A stretch of 64,000 nt of DNA, taken from the NCBI GenBank assembly GCA_008729055.1, contig SDUX01000004.1, positions 3,226,172 through 3,290,171 of the forward strand. The letters are read 5' to 3'. Under the pieces are notes generated by a model. The model made no database searches. It worked only from the letters and a program-made list of their open reading frames with translations, and was not told where the DNA came from. The stretch is from Pyropia haitanensis. Its lineage: Eukaryota > Rhodophyta > Bangiophyceae > Bangiales > Bangiaceae. Of this stretch, positions 63,741 to 64,000 are shown piece by piece (within the stretch, counting starts at the first letter, position 1; the number at the start of each line of letters is the position of its first letter). The position numbers and the translations under genes are program-made.

Positions 63741-64000
63741 AGCGTTGGGGTATAGGGAGCACGGGCACCCCCCCCCGGCGTCCGCCCCGCCGGGGATGGT
63801 CGTCCCCCCTGGGGGCCCCCCTGGGATGCCCCCTCCCGGGGTTCCCCCCGGGATGGGCCTCCCTGGCGTTCCGCCGGGGATGGGCGGCCTGCCGGGTGCT
63901 CCGCCGCCTGGCTCCCCCGCGTATGCCGCCCTCCACGCGTCGTTTGTGGCCGCCCGGCAGCAGCACCTGCAGCACCTGATGATGCTGCAGCAGTGGCGGG
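62377..64000 (+). CDS. Gly/Pro/His/Gln-rich protein, partial at window edge
   Basis: A low-complexity reading running off the right end. Protein-like pieces: ARIPAVQQLFAAIGD (about 62635-62680), GVPPPPSMPLDAGPGGPRPP (about 63184-63245), GVYPHPHG, then in a shifted frame HGHGHPAQQHTVVQPHPSGH (from 63364), PHPHPHPHLPRHPHAAG, a Gly run, PPGMPPPGVPPGMGLPGVPP and AALHASFVAARQQHLQHL at the window end. The His-Pro repeat crosses the shift near 63360, where one C appears missing (GGCAC for GGCCAC). No family is recognised; the composition resembles disordered RNA-binding or transcription-associated proteins. The start is unknown, and 62377 is only the left limit of the readable part. Confidence 0.35.

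Noticed and set aside
1..64000. CRISPR arrays, bacterial operons, tRNA and rRNA genes
   Set aside because: The genes and introns are eukaryotic. The tandem repeats lack unique spacers of constant length. By eye I found no tRNA B-box/anticodon-loop pattern or rRNA segment; a tRNAscan/Infernal run would be decisive.

Overview
The window is nuclear DNA of a eukaryote with extremely high GC, judged by eye to be well above 70% over most of its length. The identifiable genes are eukaryotic: a TFIIIC subunit, Misato/DML1, a SEUSS/LDB adaptor, a bZIP protein, a SLAC1-type channel, an SLC35D-type sugar-nucleotide transporter and a cyclophilin with two introns. Introns are few and short. The cyclophilin begins MAFV and has an Ala/Arg-rich leader, the kind of Phe-bearing N-terminus typical of plastid proteins in red algae and glaucophytes. 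A bangiophyte red alga of the Porphyra/Pyropia type is my best guess, at moderate confidence; nothing here proves the species.

Layout. 1-5.9 kb: a long bZIP protein (+). 6.8-9.1 kb: Misato/DML1 (-). 10.4-12.3 kb: TDT/SLAC1 channel (+). 14.3-16.6 kb: hemerythrin-like HHE protein (-). 16.6-20.6 kb: mostly non-coding, with a 22-bp minisatellite and a truncated crotonase-like ORF. 20.6-22.7 kb: unrecognised protein (-). 24.8-26.1 kb: a low-GC island. 26.5-28.3 kb: NDP-glucose 4,6-dehydratase (+). 29.0-32.8 kb: TFIIIC tau95/GTF3C5 (+), convergent with a DUF1279/FAM210-like gene (33.4-34.1 kb, -). 34-38 kb: unresolved GC-rich and AT-rich sequence. 38.0-43.0 kb: SEUSS/LDB adaptor with polyQ (+). 43.9-45.1 kb: four-TM protein with a UBA domain (+). 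46.6-47.3 kb: secreted Cys-rich protein (+). 47.9-49.1 kb: three-exon cyclophilin (+). 49.7-51.3 kb: two-exon sugar-nucleotide transporter (-). 52.6-53.9 kb: GIY-YIG-like protein (+). 54.2-56.6 kb: unrecognised protein (-). 58.3-60.1 kb: EcxA-type zinc metalloprotease lacking its N-terminal region (-). 60.1-62.0 kb: G-rich minisatellite, two hairpin satellites and a 990-N gap. 62.4-64 kb: a Gly/Pro/His/Gln-rich gene running off the edge.

Two features dominate the reading. First, many genes change frame one or more times, nearly always inside runs of 8-20 G or C, so either the assembly has homopolymer-length errors or these tracts vary in length; most multi-frame genes are therefore given as spans. 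Second, conserved domains are interrupted by long Gly, Ala, Pro, Thr or Gln runs. The four introns that can be placed exactly all start GTRCGT.

The genes do not form an operon-like pathway. The only loose functional theme is sugar-nucleotide metabolism and transport (the dehydratase and the SLC35D-like carrier), which would fit cell-wall polysaccharide synthesis.
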